Positions 8,742-17,607 of a stretch of 52,754 nt of DNA are shown piece after piece. Source of the stretch: Sphaerotilus sp. (GTDB lineage Bacteria > Pseudomonadota > Gammaproteobacteria > Burkholderiales > Burkholderiaceae_C); assembly GCA_013299055.1 (NCBI GenBank), contig JAAFKB010000015.1, forward strand, positions 1-52,754, written 5' to 3'. The notes beneath the pieces are model-generated. The model saw only the letters and a program-made list of their open reading frames with translations, did not search any database and was not told where the DNA came from. Positions within the stretch are counted from its first letter, which is position 1. The number at the start of each line of letters is the position of its first letter. The position numbers and the translations under genes were made by a program.

Positions 8742-10463
8742 TCAGATCACGAAGGGGCTGGGCGCCGCTTCGCTGACGCGGTGCCCGGCGGGGCTGCTGC
8801 TGGTGCGCTGGCTGACAAAGGACACGAAGGTGTCGAAGGGCAGCGGCCGGCCGTAGCCAAAACCCTGCACCATGTCGCAGTGCATGCGACGCAGCATCGC
8901 CATTTCCTCGTCGGTCTCGGCCCCTTCGGCCACCACGTCCATCGACAGCGCGTGCGCCAGGCTCACCAGGCTGCGCACGATGGTCTTGCTGGCCGGCTTG
9001 GCACACATGTCTCGCACGAAGGAGCGGTCGATCTTGAGCGTGCTGACCGGGAAGCGCGCCAGGTAGGCGAACGAGGAATAGCCGGTCCCGAAGTCGTCGA
9101 TGCTGATGCGCACACCCAGTGCGGACAGCTCCGCCAGCACCCGGTCGCTGATCTCGACATCGCGCATCAGCGCGCCTTCCGGGATCTCGATTTCCAGCAG
9201 CGACGCCGGCACGCCCCAGCGCAGCAGCGCCGCCGACACGTTGCCCGCGAGCTGCACATCGGCCAGCCCCTCCACCGAGAGGTTGATGCTCACCGGCAGC
9301 GGGTGGCCGAGCTGCATCAGGTTGCGCTGCAGCCGCAGGGCCTCGTCCAGCACCCAGCGGTCCAGCTCCACCATCAGGTTGCATTCCTGCGCCATCGGCA
9401 GAAAGTCGGCGGGGGACAGCGGCCCGCGTTCGGCATGGCGCCAGCGGATCAGCGCCTCGGCCCCGACCACGTGCCCGTCCTTGAGCCGCCCCTTGGGCTG
9501 CAGCGCCAGCGACAGGCCATCGCTGTCGCCGTGGCGCTGCAGGGCGGCACGGAAGTCCCCCTCCAGCGCCACCCGCAGCCGTCCCGCTGCCTCCAGCCGC
9601 TCATCGAAGAGCACGACCGGCTCGCCCGTCTGGCGCTTGGCACAGCGCAGTGCCAAGGCGGCCCGGCGCAGCAGCCCCTCCGGCGCATCCCCATGGTCCG
9701 GCGCGCTCACCACACCGAAGGCTGCGCCAAGCCGGAAGGGCTGGCCACGCATCGTCACGGTCTCGCCCAGCCGCGCGGCCAGTGCGGCGATGCGCCCGTG
9801 CAGGTCCGCGCCAGTGGCGGGGGTGAGCAGCACGAATTCGACGCCGTTGAGGCGGTACAGGTGCTCCTGGTCCCGTGTCACCGACTGCAGGCGCGAGGCG
9901 ATTTCCATCAACGCCAGGTCGCCTTGCGAATGTCCGACCAGGTCGTTGATCGTGTTGAACCGTCGCAAGCCGAACAACACCAGCGAGAAGGAGACGTTCT
10001 GGGCCACGCGGGTGGCGATCTCCTGCTCCATGGCGCGCTGGTTGCCGACGCGGGTGAGCGGGTCGCGCAGCGCCTCCTGGGCCAGCTGGAACTGGCGCAC
10101 CACGGACTCGGTGGCATCGTTGGCCAGCGACATCATGCCGCCCTCGTGCGGATACACGCGCACCATCAGCCAACGCTGCACCGCCGTCGAGTAGCCGATC
10201 GCCATGCGCGGCTGGCCGTCACGGCGGCAGGCCTCGATGGTCTCGAAGAAGATCGAGCGGCGAAACCCTGGGTGGTACTCGAAGGGTGTGCGCCCGACCA
10301 CCTGGTCCGCACGCAGACCCAGACAGCGCAGATAGACCTCGTTGCAATAGCGCACGACCCAGTGGGCGTCGACATGCACGACCGACTCGCCGACCCCCGC
10401 CAGCAGCCCGGACAGTTGACAGTCGCTCGATACAAAATCACACAACCGCCGACTCGATTTCAT
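8742..10463 (-). CDS. PAS, degenerate GGDEF and EAL domain c-di-GMP phosphodiesterase
   Basis: A 573-residue cytoplasmic signalling protein. A PAS domain (about 15-125, VVHVDAHWVVRYCNEVYLRC) precedes a GGDEF-fold domain (about 135-290) whose signature is NGVEF instead of GGDEF, so it probably cannot make c-di-GMP. The EAL domain (about 310-555) keeps the expected motifs AEALIRWRH, VSINLS, LEIEIPEGAL, ISIDDFGTGYSS, LKIDRSFV and VVAEGAET, so phosphodiesterase activity is likely. The start at MKSSRRLCDF was chosen for an AGGAG ribosome site 9 bases upstream; a longer frame from 10547 lacks one. The gene is divergent from the acetyltransferase gene, and its activity could feed into the LapD/LapG system at 43-46 kb. 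Confidence 0.9.
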   Translation of the reverse strand: MKSSRRLCDFVSSDCQLSGLLAGVGESVVHVDAHWVVRYCNEVYLRCLGLRADQVVGRTPFEYHPGFRRSIFFETIEACRRDGQPRMAIGYSTAVQRWLMVRVYPHEGGMMSLANDATESVVRQFQLAQEALRDPLTRVGNQRAMEQEIATRVAQNVSFSLVLFGLRRFNTINDLVGHSQGDLALMEIASRLQSVTRDQEHLYRLNGVEFVLLTPATGADLHGRIAALAARLGETVTMRGQPFRLGAAFGVVSAPDHGDAPEGLLRRAALALRCAKRQTGEPVVLFDERLEAAGRLRVALEGDFRAALQRHGDSDGLSLALQPKGRLKDGHVVGAEALIRWRHAERGPLSPADFLPMAQECNLMVELDRWVLDEALRLQRNLMQLGHPLPVSINLSVEGLADVQLAGNVSAALLRWGVPASLLEIEIPEGALMRDVEISDRVLAELSALGVRISIDDFGTGYSSFAYLARFPVSTLKIDRSFVRDMCAKPASKTIVRSLVSLAHALSMDVVAEGAETDEEMAMLRRMHCDMVQGFGYGRPLPFDTFVSFVSQRTSSSPAGHRVSEAAPSPFVI

Positions 10464-10567
10464 CAATTCAAGCTCCTGCACAAGTCCGCCACACCCCACC
10501 TGTTCAGGCAAGGCGTAACACGATGTAGAACCTGGGCGATTCCTCAACCTCGTGAGTCATCCGTCCC

Positions 10568-11299
10568 ATGCCAACCGACTTCCACGACCTGACCGCACGA
10601 CTGACCTCGGTCTACAGCAAGCGCCTGGCACTGCGTCCGGTGTGCCTGTCCGACACCTGGCCGCTGTTCGACGCCACCCGCCACCCGACCTTCAACCAGC
10701 ACCTGCTCTGGGACCAGCCAGACAATGAATGGGAGGTTTATCGACGTGTGGAGGCTGTCGTTGAAGCCACCCGTACCGGCAAGATGGCCTCGGTTTCGGC
10801 CGTACTCAAGGAGACCGGCGCCTGGGTATCCCTGTTCCGCTTCCAGCCCACCGCAGAACCGGAGGCGGAGGGCACGCTGGAGATGGGACTGTGGACACAC
10901 GCCCGTTACTGGCATGGCCGCATCAGCCTGGAGCTGGGACGGATGTGCGTGGACGCGGCCTTCCAGGCGTCCGGGGTGGAGCGCCTGATCGGCATCACCT
11001 CAGTGGACAATCGGGCCTCGCAGCAGCTCATGGAGCTGGTCGGGCTGCACCTGCGCGGGACCGCGCTGCGGGCCTGCGAATCCGGCGGCACACGGACCTC
11101 GATGGTGTTCGAGCTGGACCGGGCCACCTGGCTGCGGCAGCGGCGGGGTCAGACCTTCGCAGCCTACGAGGATGCGGAGCACGCACGAGAACACGCGGCC
11201 CACGCCGACCGCGGCCTGCCGCACGGAGCCGCCTGGTGGACGAAGATGACAGCGCGAGCGGCACCCGCCACACCGGTATCCAGTCTGTCGGGCACCTGA
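10568..11299 (+). CDS. GNAT family N-acetyltransferase (RimJ/RimL-like)
   Basis: A 243-residue protein whose first ~190 residues look like the RimJ/RimL-type acetyltransferase fold: LALRPVCLSDTWPLF at the start, a central beta-strand region EGTLEMGLWTHARYWHGRIS, and GVERLIGITSVDNRASQQLMELVGLHL, the usual acetyl-CoA-binding and final helix region. The C-terminal ~50 residues are alanine-rich and not family-typical. The acceptor substrate is unknown. It is divergent from the EAL gene, with 104 bases between starts, and precedes the omega-aminotransferase by 95 bases. Confidence 0.78.
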   Translation: MPTDFHDLTARLTSVYSKRLALRPVCLSDTWPLFDATRHPTFNQHLLWDQPDNEWEVYRRVEAVVEATRTGKMASVSAVLKETGAWVSLFRFQPTAEPEAEGTLEMGLWTHARYWHGRISLELGRMCVDAAFQASGVERLIGITSVDNRASQQLMELVGLHLRGTALRACESGGTRTSMVFELDRATWLRQRRGQTFAAYEDAEHAREHAAHADRGLPHGAAWWTKMTARAAPATPVSSLSGT

Positions 11300-11394
11300 G
11301 CCAGGTCATCGTGGCCACTGACGACACGGCGCGTGTCCACGCCTAGACTGGAGGTCTGCGCTTCGCTCCACTCCACTCCACTGGGACACCCGCC

Positions 11395-12714
11395 ATGACC
11401 ACGCACCACGACCCTCGCCTCGACGCTTACTGGATGCCGTTCACCGCCAACCGCCAGTTCAAGCAGGCCCCACGCCTGGTGGTCCGTGCGGAGGGCATGC
11501 ACTACTGGACCGACGACGGCCGCCAGATCCTGGACGGCGTGGCAGGGCTGTGGTGCGTCAACGCAGGCCACGGGCGCCCCAGGATCGTGCAGGCCATCCA
11601 GCAGCAGGCGGCGGAGATGGACTTCGCGCCGCCCTTCCAGATGGGCCATCCCAAGGCGTTCGCGCTGGCCGAGGCGCTGACCCAGCTGGCCCCCCCCGGA
11701 CTGAACCGCGTGTTCTTCACCAACTCCGGCTCGGAGGCCGTGGAGACCGCGCTCAAGATGGCGCTGGCCTACCACCGCGTGCGCGGAGAAGGCACCCGCA
11801 CCCGCCTCATCGGCCGCGAGCGCGGCTACCACGGCGTCAACTTCGGCGGCATCTCGGTGGGCGGCATCGTCACCAACCGCAAGCAGTTCGGCGCCATGGT
11901 CGCGGGCGTCGATCACCTGCGCCACACGCACGATCCTGCACGCAATGCCTTCAGTGCTGGTCAGCCCGAACACGGTGCGGAACTCGCCGACGACCTGGAG
12001 CGGCTGGTGGCGCTGCACGATGCCTCGACCATCGCCGCCGTCATCGTCGAGCCGATCGCAGGATCGACTGGGGTGCTCGTGCCACCCAAAGGCTACCTGC
12101 AGCGGCTGCGCGACATCTGCACCCAACACGGCATCCTGCTGATCTTCGACGAGGTCATCACGGGCTTCGGCCGCACCGGACAGCCCTTCGCGGCGCAGAC
12201 CTTCGGCGTCACCCCCGACATGATCACCGCCGCCAAGGGCATCACCAATGGCTGCGTGCCGATGGGCGCGGTGTTCGTGCAGCAGGCGATCCACGACACC
12301 TTCATGCAAGGCCCGGACAACGCCATCGAGTTCTTCCATGGCTACACCTACTCAGGGCACCCACTGGCCTGCGCGGCGGGTCTGGCCACGCTGGAGACCT
12401 ACGCCGACGACCAGCTGCTCACCCGCGCCGGCACGTTGCACGACACGCTGGCCCAGGCGCTGCACGGGCTGCGCGAACTACCGCATGTGCAGGACATCCG
12501 CCACTACGGACTGGTGGGCGGCATCGAGCTGGCGTCACGGCCGGGCGCGGTCGGACAGCGGGCCTTCGACGTGTTCCTGGACTGCTATGCGCAGGGCGTG
12601 ATGGTCCGCACCACGGGCGACACCATCGCGCTGTCACCGCCGCTGATCATCTCGCCGGAGCAGATCGGGCAGATCGTCGACACGGTGGCCACGGCGATCC
12701 GCCGCGTGGCCTGA
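11395..12714 (+). CDS. omega-amino acid:pyruvate (beta-alanine) aminotransferase
   Basis: A 439-residue class III PLP aminotransferase. The opening LDAYWMPFTANRQFKQAPR and the stretch DGVAGLWCVNAGHG are characteristic of omega-amino acid:pyruvate transaminases (BauA/AptA type), which move the terminal amino group of beta-alanine, GABA or diamines to pyruvate. Cofactor sites are visible: TNSGSEAVETALK, LLIFDEVITGFGRTG, and the PLP lysine in TAAKGITNG. It opens the polyamine block and is followed 50 bases later by puuD. Beta-alanine from spermine or propylamine routes and GABA-type amines from putrescine are plausible substrates; which one is preferred cannot be told here. Confidence 0.92.
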   Translation: MTTHHDPRLDAYWMPFTANRQFKQAPRLVVRAEGMHYWTDDGRQILDGVAGLWCVNAGHGRPRIVQAIQQQAAEMDFAPPFQMGHPKAFALAEALTQLAPPGLNRVFFTNSGSEAVETALKMALAYHRVRGEGTRTRLIGRERGYHGVNFGGISVGGIVTNRKQFGAMVAGVDHLRHTHDPARNAFSAGQPEHGAELADDLERLVALHDASTIAAVIVEPIAGSTGVLVPPKGYLQRLRDICTQHGILLIFDEVITGFGRTGQPFAAQTFGVTPDMITAAKGITNGCVPMGAVFVQQAIHDTFMQGPDNAIEFFHGYTYSGHPLACAAGLATLETYADDQLLTRAGTLHDTLAQALHGLRELPHVQDIRHYGLVGGIELASRPGAVGQRAFDVFLDCYAQGVMVRTTGDTIALSPPLIISPEQIGQIVDTVATAIRRVA

Positions 12715-12763
12715 GGGGGAACCCGAAGCCCGGCCCGGCGGCGCTGCTGGCACACTCCCTGCA

Positions 12764-13579
12764 ATGGTTCTCGCGCCCATGACCATCCCGGACCCCTCCC
12801 CTCGGCGCCGCCCCACCGTGCTGGTGCCCGCCTGCCAGCGCCTGCTCGGGCCACACCCGTTCCTGATCGCCGGCAAGAAGTACCTCGACGCCGTGCGGCT
12901 GGCCGGCGCGCTGCCGCTGGTCGTGCCCTGGGCCGAGCCGGACGAACTCGATGCGCTGCTGGACCTGGCCGATGGCGTGCTGCTGACGGGTTCGCCGTCG
13001 AACGTGCATCCCGCCCGCTTCGGCGAAGCGGTCCACGACACCACGCTCCCGCTGGACCCGCAGCGCGATGCCTGGACCCTGCCGCTGATCCCGAAGGTCA
13101 TCGCCCGCGGCATGCCCCTGCTGGCGATCTGCCGGGGCTTCCAGGAAACCAACGTCGCGCTCGGTGGCTCGCTGCACCAGGCTGTGCAGGAAGTGCCTGG
13201 CCTGCACGACCACCGCGCCCGTGATGGCGATCTGGTCGAGGTGCAGTACGGTCTGTCGCACCCCGTGCAGGTGCAGCCCGGCGGCGTGCTGGCGAGGGTG
13301 CTCGGCACGGACGCGGTGCAGGTCAACAGCGTCCACGGCCAGGGCATCCACCGCCTGGCCGACGGATTGCGTGTCGAGGCGCTGGCGCCGGACGGGCTGG
13401 TCGAGGCGTTTTCGGTGGCACAGGCGGCCGGTAGCGGTTTTGCTGGCGGCTTTGCCCTCGGCGTCCAATGGCACCCGGAATGGCAGGCGGCCGACAACCC
13501 GGTCTCGCTGGCGATGCTGCGGGCCTTTGGTGCGGCCTGCCAGGACTACCGCGACCTGCACCGCCCACCGAGTCGCTGA
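12764..13579 (+). CDS. puuD: gamma-glutamyl-gamma-aminobutyrate hydrolase
   Basis: A class I glutamine-amidotransferase-fold hydrolase (peptidase C26) of 271 residues that releases GABA and glutamate from gamma-glutamyl-GABA, the last step of the gamma-glutamylated putrescine route. The nucleophile is in AICRGFQE, the catalytic histidine and glutamate in QWHPEW, and DGVLLTGSPSNVHP precedes them as in the family. A second in-frame ATG at 12779 is an equally possible start; neither has a clear ribosome site. It sits directly upstream of puuA, 100 bases away. Confidence 0.9.
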   Translation: MVLAPMTIPDPSPRRRPTVLVPACQRLLGPHPFLIAGKKYLDAVRLAGALPLVVPWAEPDELDALLDLADGVLLTGSPSNVHPARFGEAVHDTTLPLDPQRDAWTLPLIPKVIARGMPLLAICRGFQETNVALGGSLHQAVQEVPGLHDHRARDGDLVEVQYGLSHPVQVQPGGVLARVLGTDAVQVNSVHGQGIHRLADGLRVEALAPDGLVEAFSVAQAAGSGFAGGFALGVQWHPEWQAADNPVSLAMLRAFGAACQDYRDLHRPPSR

Positions 13580-13679
13580 CCCGAGGCCTTTCTCCACGGG
13601 CGGACAGACACAGCCCCTGGCGCGGCACCCATGACCGCCGCCATCCTGTCCGCAGCCCGCAGCGCACCCGGACCCCACC

Positions 13680-15044
13680 ATGAACACCCGCCAGCACTTC
13701 ACCTTCAGCGACCTCGAACACTGGCTCAACGAGCGCCGTGTCACCGAAATCGAATGCCTCGTGCCCGACCTGACCGGCGTGGCCCGCGGCAAGATCCTGC
13801 CCCGCCAGAAATTCACCGAAGACCGTGGCATGCGGCTGCCGGAAGCGGTGGTGGCCATGGGCGTGACAGGGGAATTCCCCGAAGAAGGCCCGTACTACGA
13901 CGTGATCAACCCCACCGACCGGGACATGCACCTGCGCCCTGATCCGGCCACTGTGCGCATCGTGCCGTGGGCCACCGACCCGACCGCGCAGGTCATCCAC
14001 GACTGCTACGACAAGGACGGCAAGATGGTGCCGTTCGCGCCGCGCTCGGTGCTGCGGCGGGTGTGTGACCTGTACGCCGCCGAAGGGTGGAAGCCGATCG
14101 TCGCACCCGAGCTGGAGTTCTACCTCGTCGCCCGCAACACCGACCCCGACATGCCGCTGAAACCCCCGATCGGGCGCAGCGGTCGGGCGGAAACGTCGCG
14201 CCAGGCGTACTCGATCGACGCCGTGAACGAGTTCGACCCGCTGTTCGAGGATGTCTACTCCTACTGCGAGCAGATGGAGCTGAACGTGGACACGCTGATC
14301 CACGAGATCGGCGCGGGTCAGATGGAGATCAACTTCTTCCACGACCACCCGCTGCAGCTCGCCGACGAGGTCTTCTTCTTCAAGCGCACGCTGCGGGAAG
14401 CGGCGATGCGCCACAACATGTTCGCCACCTTCATGGCCAAGCCGATCGCCGGCGAGCCAGGCAGCGCGATGCACATCCACCAGAGCATCGTGGACGCCAG
14501 CGGCCAGAACATCTTCAGCAACCCGGACGGCACGGCCAGCAAGGCGTTCTACTGGTACATCGGCGGGCTGCAGAAATACATCCCCTCGGCGATGGCGCTG
14601 TTCGCCCCGTATGTCAACAGCTACCGGCGGTTGTCGCGCTTCACGGCGGCCCCCATCAACATCCAGTGGGGCACCGACAACCGCACCGTGGGCATCCGCT
14701 CGCCCGTGGCCTCCCCGGCCGCCCGGCGCATCGAGAACCGCGTGATCGGCGCGGACGCGAACCCGTATGTGGCCCTGGCTGCCACGCTGGCGTGTGGCTA
14801 CCTGGGCATGAAGCACCAGATCGAGCCGACGCCCGAATGCAAGGGCGATGCCTACCTGGGCGATTACCAGTTGCCGCGCAGCCTGGGCGAGGCGCTGGAG
14901 AAGCTGCGCAACGAGAAGGCGCTGGCGGAGGTGCTCGGCGAATCGTTTGTCACCGTCTACACCGAGATCAAGGAAATCGAGTATGCCGAGTTCATGAAGG
15001 TGATCTCGCCGTGGGAGCGCGAGCACCTGCTGCTGCACGTCTGA
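13680..15044 (+). CDS. puuA: gamma-glutamylputrescine synthetase (glutamine synthetase family)
   Basis: A 454-residue member of the glutamine synthetase family that ligates glutamate to putrescine using ATP. Visible catalytic features are the ELEFYLV strand, IHEIGAGQMEINF, the MHIHQS loop and NRTVGIRSP. The protein is shorter than GlnA-I and lacks the adenylylation tyrosine region; it resembles PuuA/PauA types. Context with puuD, spuC, puuC and potFGHI makes the polyamine role likely; a related amine as substrate is possible. spuC starts 34 bases downstream. Confidence 0.9.
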   Translation: MNTRQHFTFSDLEHWLNERRVTEIECLVPDLTGVARGKILPRQKFTEDRGMRLPEAVVAMGVTGEFPEEGPYYDVINPTDRDMHLRPDPATVRIVPWATDPTAQVIHDCYDKDGKMVPFAPRSVLRRVCDLYAAEGWKPIVAPELEFYLVARNTDPDMPLKPPIGRSGRAETSRQAYSIDAVNEFDPLFEDVYSYCEQMELNVDTLIHEIGAGQMEINFFHDHPLQLADEVFFFKRTLREAAMRHNMFATFMAKPIAGEPGSAMHIHQSIVDASGQNIFSNPDGTASKAFYWYIGGLQKYIPSAMALFAPYVNSYRRLSRFTAAPINIQWGTDNRTVGIRSPVASPAARRIENRVIGADANPYVALAATLACGYLGMKHQIEPTPECKGDAYLGDYQLPRSLGEALEKLRNEKALAEVLGESFVTVYTEIKEIEYAEFMKVISPWEREHLLLHV

Positions 15045-15078
15045 ACCCGCCTCTGCCCGACCGAAACAGGACACGACC

Positions 15079-16479
15079 ATGACGCCACGCACCACCGACC
15101 GCACCACCGCAGACTGGCAGGCCGCCGACGCCGCCCACTTCCTGCACCCCTTCACCGACTTCCAGCAGCTCGCAAAGAAGGGCTCCCGAGTCATCACCAA
15201 GGCCGACAACCTCTACCTCACCGACAGCGAAGGGCACCGGCTGTTCGACGCGATGAGCGGCCTGTGGTGCGTCAACGTCGGCTATGGGCAGCAATCCCTG
15301 ATCGACGCTGCGGCACACCAGATGAAGGAACTGCCCTTCTACAACAGCTTCTTCCAGACCACGACGCCGCCCGCCGTCGAACTCGCGCAACTGCTCGCCG
15401 AGGTCACGCCGCCGCAGTTCCAGCACGTCTTCTACGCCGGCTCCGGCTCGGAGGGCAACGACACCGTGGTGCGCATGGTCCGCCGCTACTGGGATCTGCA
15501 GGGCCAGCCCGAACGCCAGGTCATCATCAGCCGCTGGAACGGCTACCACGGCTCGACGATGGCGGGCGCCTCGCTCGGCGGCATGAAGTACATGCACGCC
15601 CAGGGCGGCCTGCCGATCCCCGGCATCACCCACATCGACCAGCCGCACTGGCTCGAACACGGCGCCGGGATGACACGCGACGCATTCGGCCTGAAGGCGG
15701 CGGGCTGGCTGGAGCAGAAGATCCTCGAAGTCGGCCCGGACAAGGTCGCCGCCTTCATCGGCGAGCCGGTGCAGGGCGCGGGCGGCGTGATCGTGCCGCC
15801 GGCCACCTACTGGCCGGAGATCCAGCGCATCTGCGACCAGTACGGCATCCTGCTGGTCAGCGACGAGGTGATCTGCGGCTTCGGGCGCACGGGGAACTGG
15901 TTCGGCTGCGAGACGATGGGCACGAAGCCGGACCTGATGACCTTCGCCAAGGGCGTGACCTCGGGCTACATCCCGCTGGGCGGGGTGATGGTCGGCGAGC
16001 GCGTCGCCAAGGCGCTGATCGAGCAAGGCGGCGAGTTCGAGCACGGCTACACCTACAGCGGCCACCCGGTCGCCTGCGCCGTGGCGATCGCCAACATCAA
16101 GCTCATCCAGGAACTCAAGCTGGTCGAGCGGGTGCGCGACGAGACCGGGCCGTATCTGGCGGCGCAGTTCGCCAAGCTGAACGACCACCCGCTGATCGGC
16201 GAGACACAGACCTGCGGGCTGATGGCGTCGATGCAGCTCGTCAAGGCCAAGGACCGGGGCGACGGGCATCCGGCGATGTTCGATTCCGCGCTGGGGGTCG
16301 GGATGCTCTGCCGCGGCCACTGCTTCGGCAACGGGCTGGTGATGCGCGCCGTGGGGGACCGGATGATCATCGCGCCGCCGCTGGTGATGACGGTTGAGCA
16401 GGTGGACGAGCTGATGGGGTTGGTCCACAAGTGCCTGGATCTGACGCTGGCGGATGTGCGGGCGCGGGGATGGGTGTGA
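15079..16479 (+). CDS. spuC: putrescine--pyruvate aminotransferase
   Basis: A 466-residue class III PLP aminotransferase closest to SpuC of Pseudomonas, which converts putrescine to 4-aminobutyraldehyde. Diagnostic stretches are FLHPFTDFQQLAKKGSRVI, DAMSGLWCVNVGYG, GSGSEGNDT, ISRWNGYHGSTMA, LLVSDEVICGFGRTG and the PLP lysine in FAKGVTSGYIPLGG. An AGGAC ribosome site precedes the ATG. The stop overlaps the next gene start (TGATG), so the VOC gene is translationally coupled. With no puuB nearby, this enzyme may also deaminate gamma-glutamylputrescine; that part is inference. Confidence 0.93.
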   Translation: MTPRTTDRTTADWQAADAAHFLHPFTDFQQLAKKGSRVITKADNLYLTDSEGHRLFDAMSGLWCVNVGYGQQSLIDAAAHQMKELPFYNSFFQTTTPPAVELAQLLAEVTPPQFQHVFYAGSGSEGNDTVVRMVRRYWDLQGQPERQVIISRWNGYHGSTMAGASLGGMKYMHAQGGLPIPGITHIDQPHWLEHGAGMTRDAFGLKAAGWLEQKILEVGPDKVAAFIGEPVQGAGGVIVPPATYWPEIQRICDQYGILLVSDEVICGFGRTGNWFGCETMGTKPDLMTFAKGVTSGYIPLGGVMVGERVAKALIEQGGEFEHGYTYSGHPVACAVAIANIKLIQELKLVERVRDETGPYLAAQFAKLNDHPLIGETQTCGLMASMQLVKAKDRGDGHPAMFDSALGVGMLCRGHCFGNGLVMRAVGDRMIIAPPLVMTVEQVDELMGLVHKCLDLTLADVRARGWV

Positions 16480-16853
16480 TGCGGATGCCCAACCTCCAGA
16501 TCACCGAAATCAAGGCGTTCGTTCCATCCAAGGACTTCGCGCTGTCCAAGCAGTTCTACCAGGATCTTGGATTCACGATGACCTCTGAAGGTGGCGGGAT
16601 CGCGTACTTCCATCTTGGCCAAGCCAGCTTCCTGCTGCAGGATTTCTGCGCAGAATCTTTTGCCGAGAATTTCATGATGCATCTCCTGGTCGAGGATGTG
16701 GATTCCTGGTGGGACCAGATCCAGGCGAGTGGCGTGCTCACCAAGTACGGGGTCCGCGTCACCGCACTGGAAGACCAGCCGTGGCGCATGCGGGATTTCT
16801 GTCTATACGATCCCTCAGGCGTGCTTTGGCGCATTGGACAGAACATGGATTGA
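16479..16853 (+). CDS. VOC (glyoxalase/bleomycin-resistance fold) protein
   Basis: A 124-residue protein with the paired beta-alpha-beta-beta-beta pattern of the vicinal oxygen chelate fold: ITEIKAFVPSKDFALSKQFYQDLGFTM at the start and DFCLYDPSGVLWRIGQ at the end. Members bind metals and act as small dioxygenases, lyases or drug-binding proteins; no function can be assigned. The start overlapping the spuC stop was chosen over upstream codons inside spuC because a GGGGA ribosome site lies about 8 bases before it. Its base composition is visibly lower in GC than the flanking polyamine genes, as in the two genes that follow. Confidence 0.85.
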   Translation: MRMPNLQITEIKAFVPSKDFALSKQFYQDLGFTMTSEGGGIAYFHLGQASFLLQDFCAESFAENFMMHLLVEDVDSWWDQIQASGVLTKYGVRVTALEDQPWRMRDFCLYDPSGVLWRIGQNMD

Positions 16854-16864
16854 GGGTGGCATAC

Positions 16865-17266
16865 ATGAGCACCGATCGTTTCCAGCAACGCGCCAACGAC
16901 CTGCGCCGCGCCGTGGCCCGGCTGGTCGAGGCATGCGAACAACCTTTCAACACGTTTGTGCGCGACTCCGCCATCCAGCGTTTCGAGTTCTGCTGGGAGC
17001 TGGCGTGGAAAACGCTCAAGCTGCGGCTGGAGGTGGTGGGCATCGACGCCCTGACACCCCGCGATGTCTTTCAGGCGTCCCTCCAGAACGGCCTGATCCG
17101 TGACGGTAACCTCTGGAGCGACGCGCAGAAGATGCGCAATCTGACCAGCCACACCTATGACGAGGCACTGGCCGAGAAGGTCTATCAGTTCCTGCTCCAG
17201 TCCGGGCAGGTGATCTTCCAGCAACTGGCAGCGGACGTGGCGCAATGGCAGACCGAAACCCCCTAG
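16865..17266 (+). CDS. HepT-like / nucleotidyltransferase substrate-binding protein (possible type VII toxin)
   Basis: A 133-residue all-helical protein of the HI0074/HepT type. The stretch RFEFCWELAWKTLKL is typical of nucleotidyltransferase substrate-binding proteins, and RNLTSHTY (R91-Y98) fits the R-x4-H-x-Y motif of HepT ribonuclease toxins. In known pairs the partner MNT protein adenylylates the tyrosine and silences the toxin. A GAGGGTGG ribosome site precedes the ATG. The 3' end overlaps the partner gene by 22 bases. Whether this copy is a toxin or a plain substrate-binding subunit of a nucleotidyltransferase is undetermined. Confidence 0.85.
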   Translation: MSTDRFQQRANDLRRAVARLVEACEQPFNTFVRDSAIQRFEFCWELAWKTLKLRLEVVGIDALTPRDVFQASLQNGLIRDGNLWSDAQKMRNLTSHTYDEALAEKVYQFLLQSGQVIFQQLAADVAQWQTETP

Positions 17267-17607
17267 ACCCCCAGCCGTTCGGCATCGCCCAGCGGCACCT
17301 CGACGACCTGCTGCACGTCTTTGCGCGGCACGCCACGATCGACCAGGTGCTGATCTTCGGCTCACGTGCCCGTGGCACCGCCCGACCCGGGTCCGACATC
17401 GACTTGGCCGTCGTCGCGCCACAGATGACCGATGCGGAGTTCTCGACGCTCTGGAACGAGATCGACACATTGCCGATCCTGTTCAAGATCGATCTGCTGC
17501 ACTGGGACCGGATCACCAACCCGGCGCTGAAAGACAACGCCTTGCGCGACGGACGCCCGCTCGGCTCCCCCGCGCCCTTGCAGACCAAGACGACGGAACA
17601 TGCATGA
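17245..17607 (+). CDS. MNT-domain minimal nucleotidyltransferase (MntA-like, possible type VII antitoxin)
   Basis: A 120-residue minimal nucleotidyltransferase. GSRARGTARPGSDIDL (G39-D53) is a perfect GS-x10-D-x-D catalytic motif, and a third metal-binding aspartate is likely in LFKIDLLHWD. Proteins of this size paired with HepT act as AMP-transferring antitoxins. The gene overlaps the HepT-like gene by 22 bases, and its stop overlaps the puuC start (ATGA), so the pair is locked into the polyamine operon. The C-terminal tail (PLGSPAPLQTKTTEHA) is not part of the fold. Confidence 0.87.
   Translation: MADRNPLDPQPFGIAQRHLDDLLHVFARHATIDQVLIFGSRARGTARPGSDIDLAVVAPQMTDAEFSTLWNEIDTLPILFKIDLLHWDRITNPALKDNALRDGRPLGSPAPLQTKTTEHA

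Noticed and set aside
10286..10528. Short plus-strand frame over the start of the EAL gene
   Set aside because: No motif and no ribosome site; it overlaps the PAS-domain coding part on the other strand.
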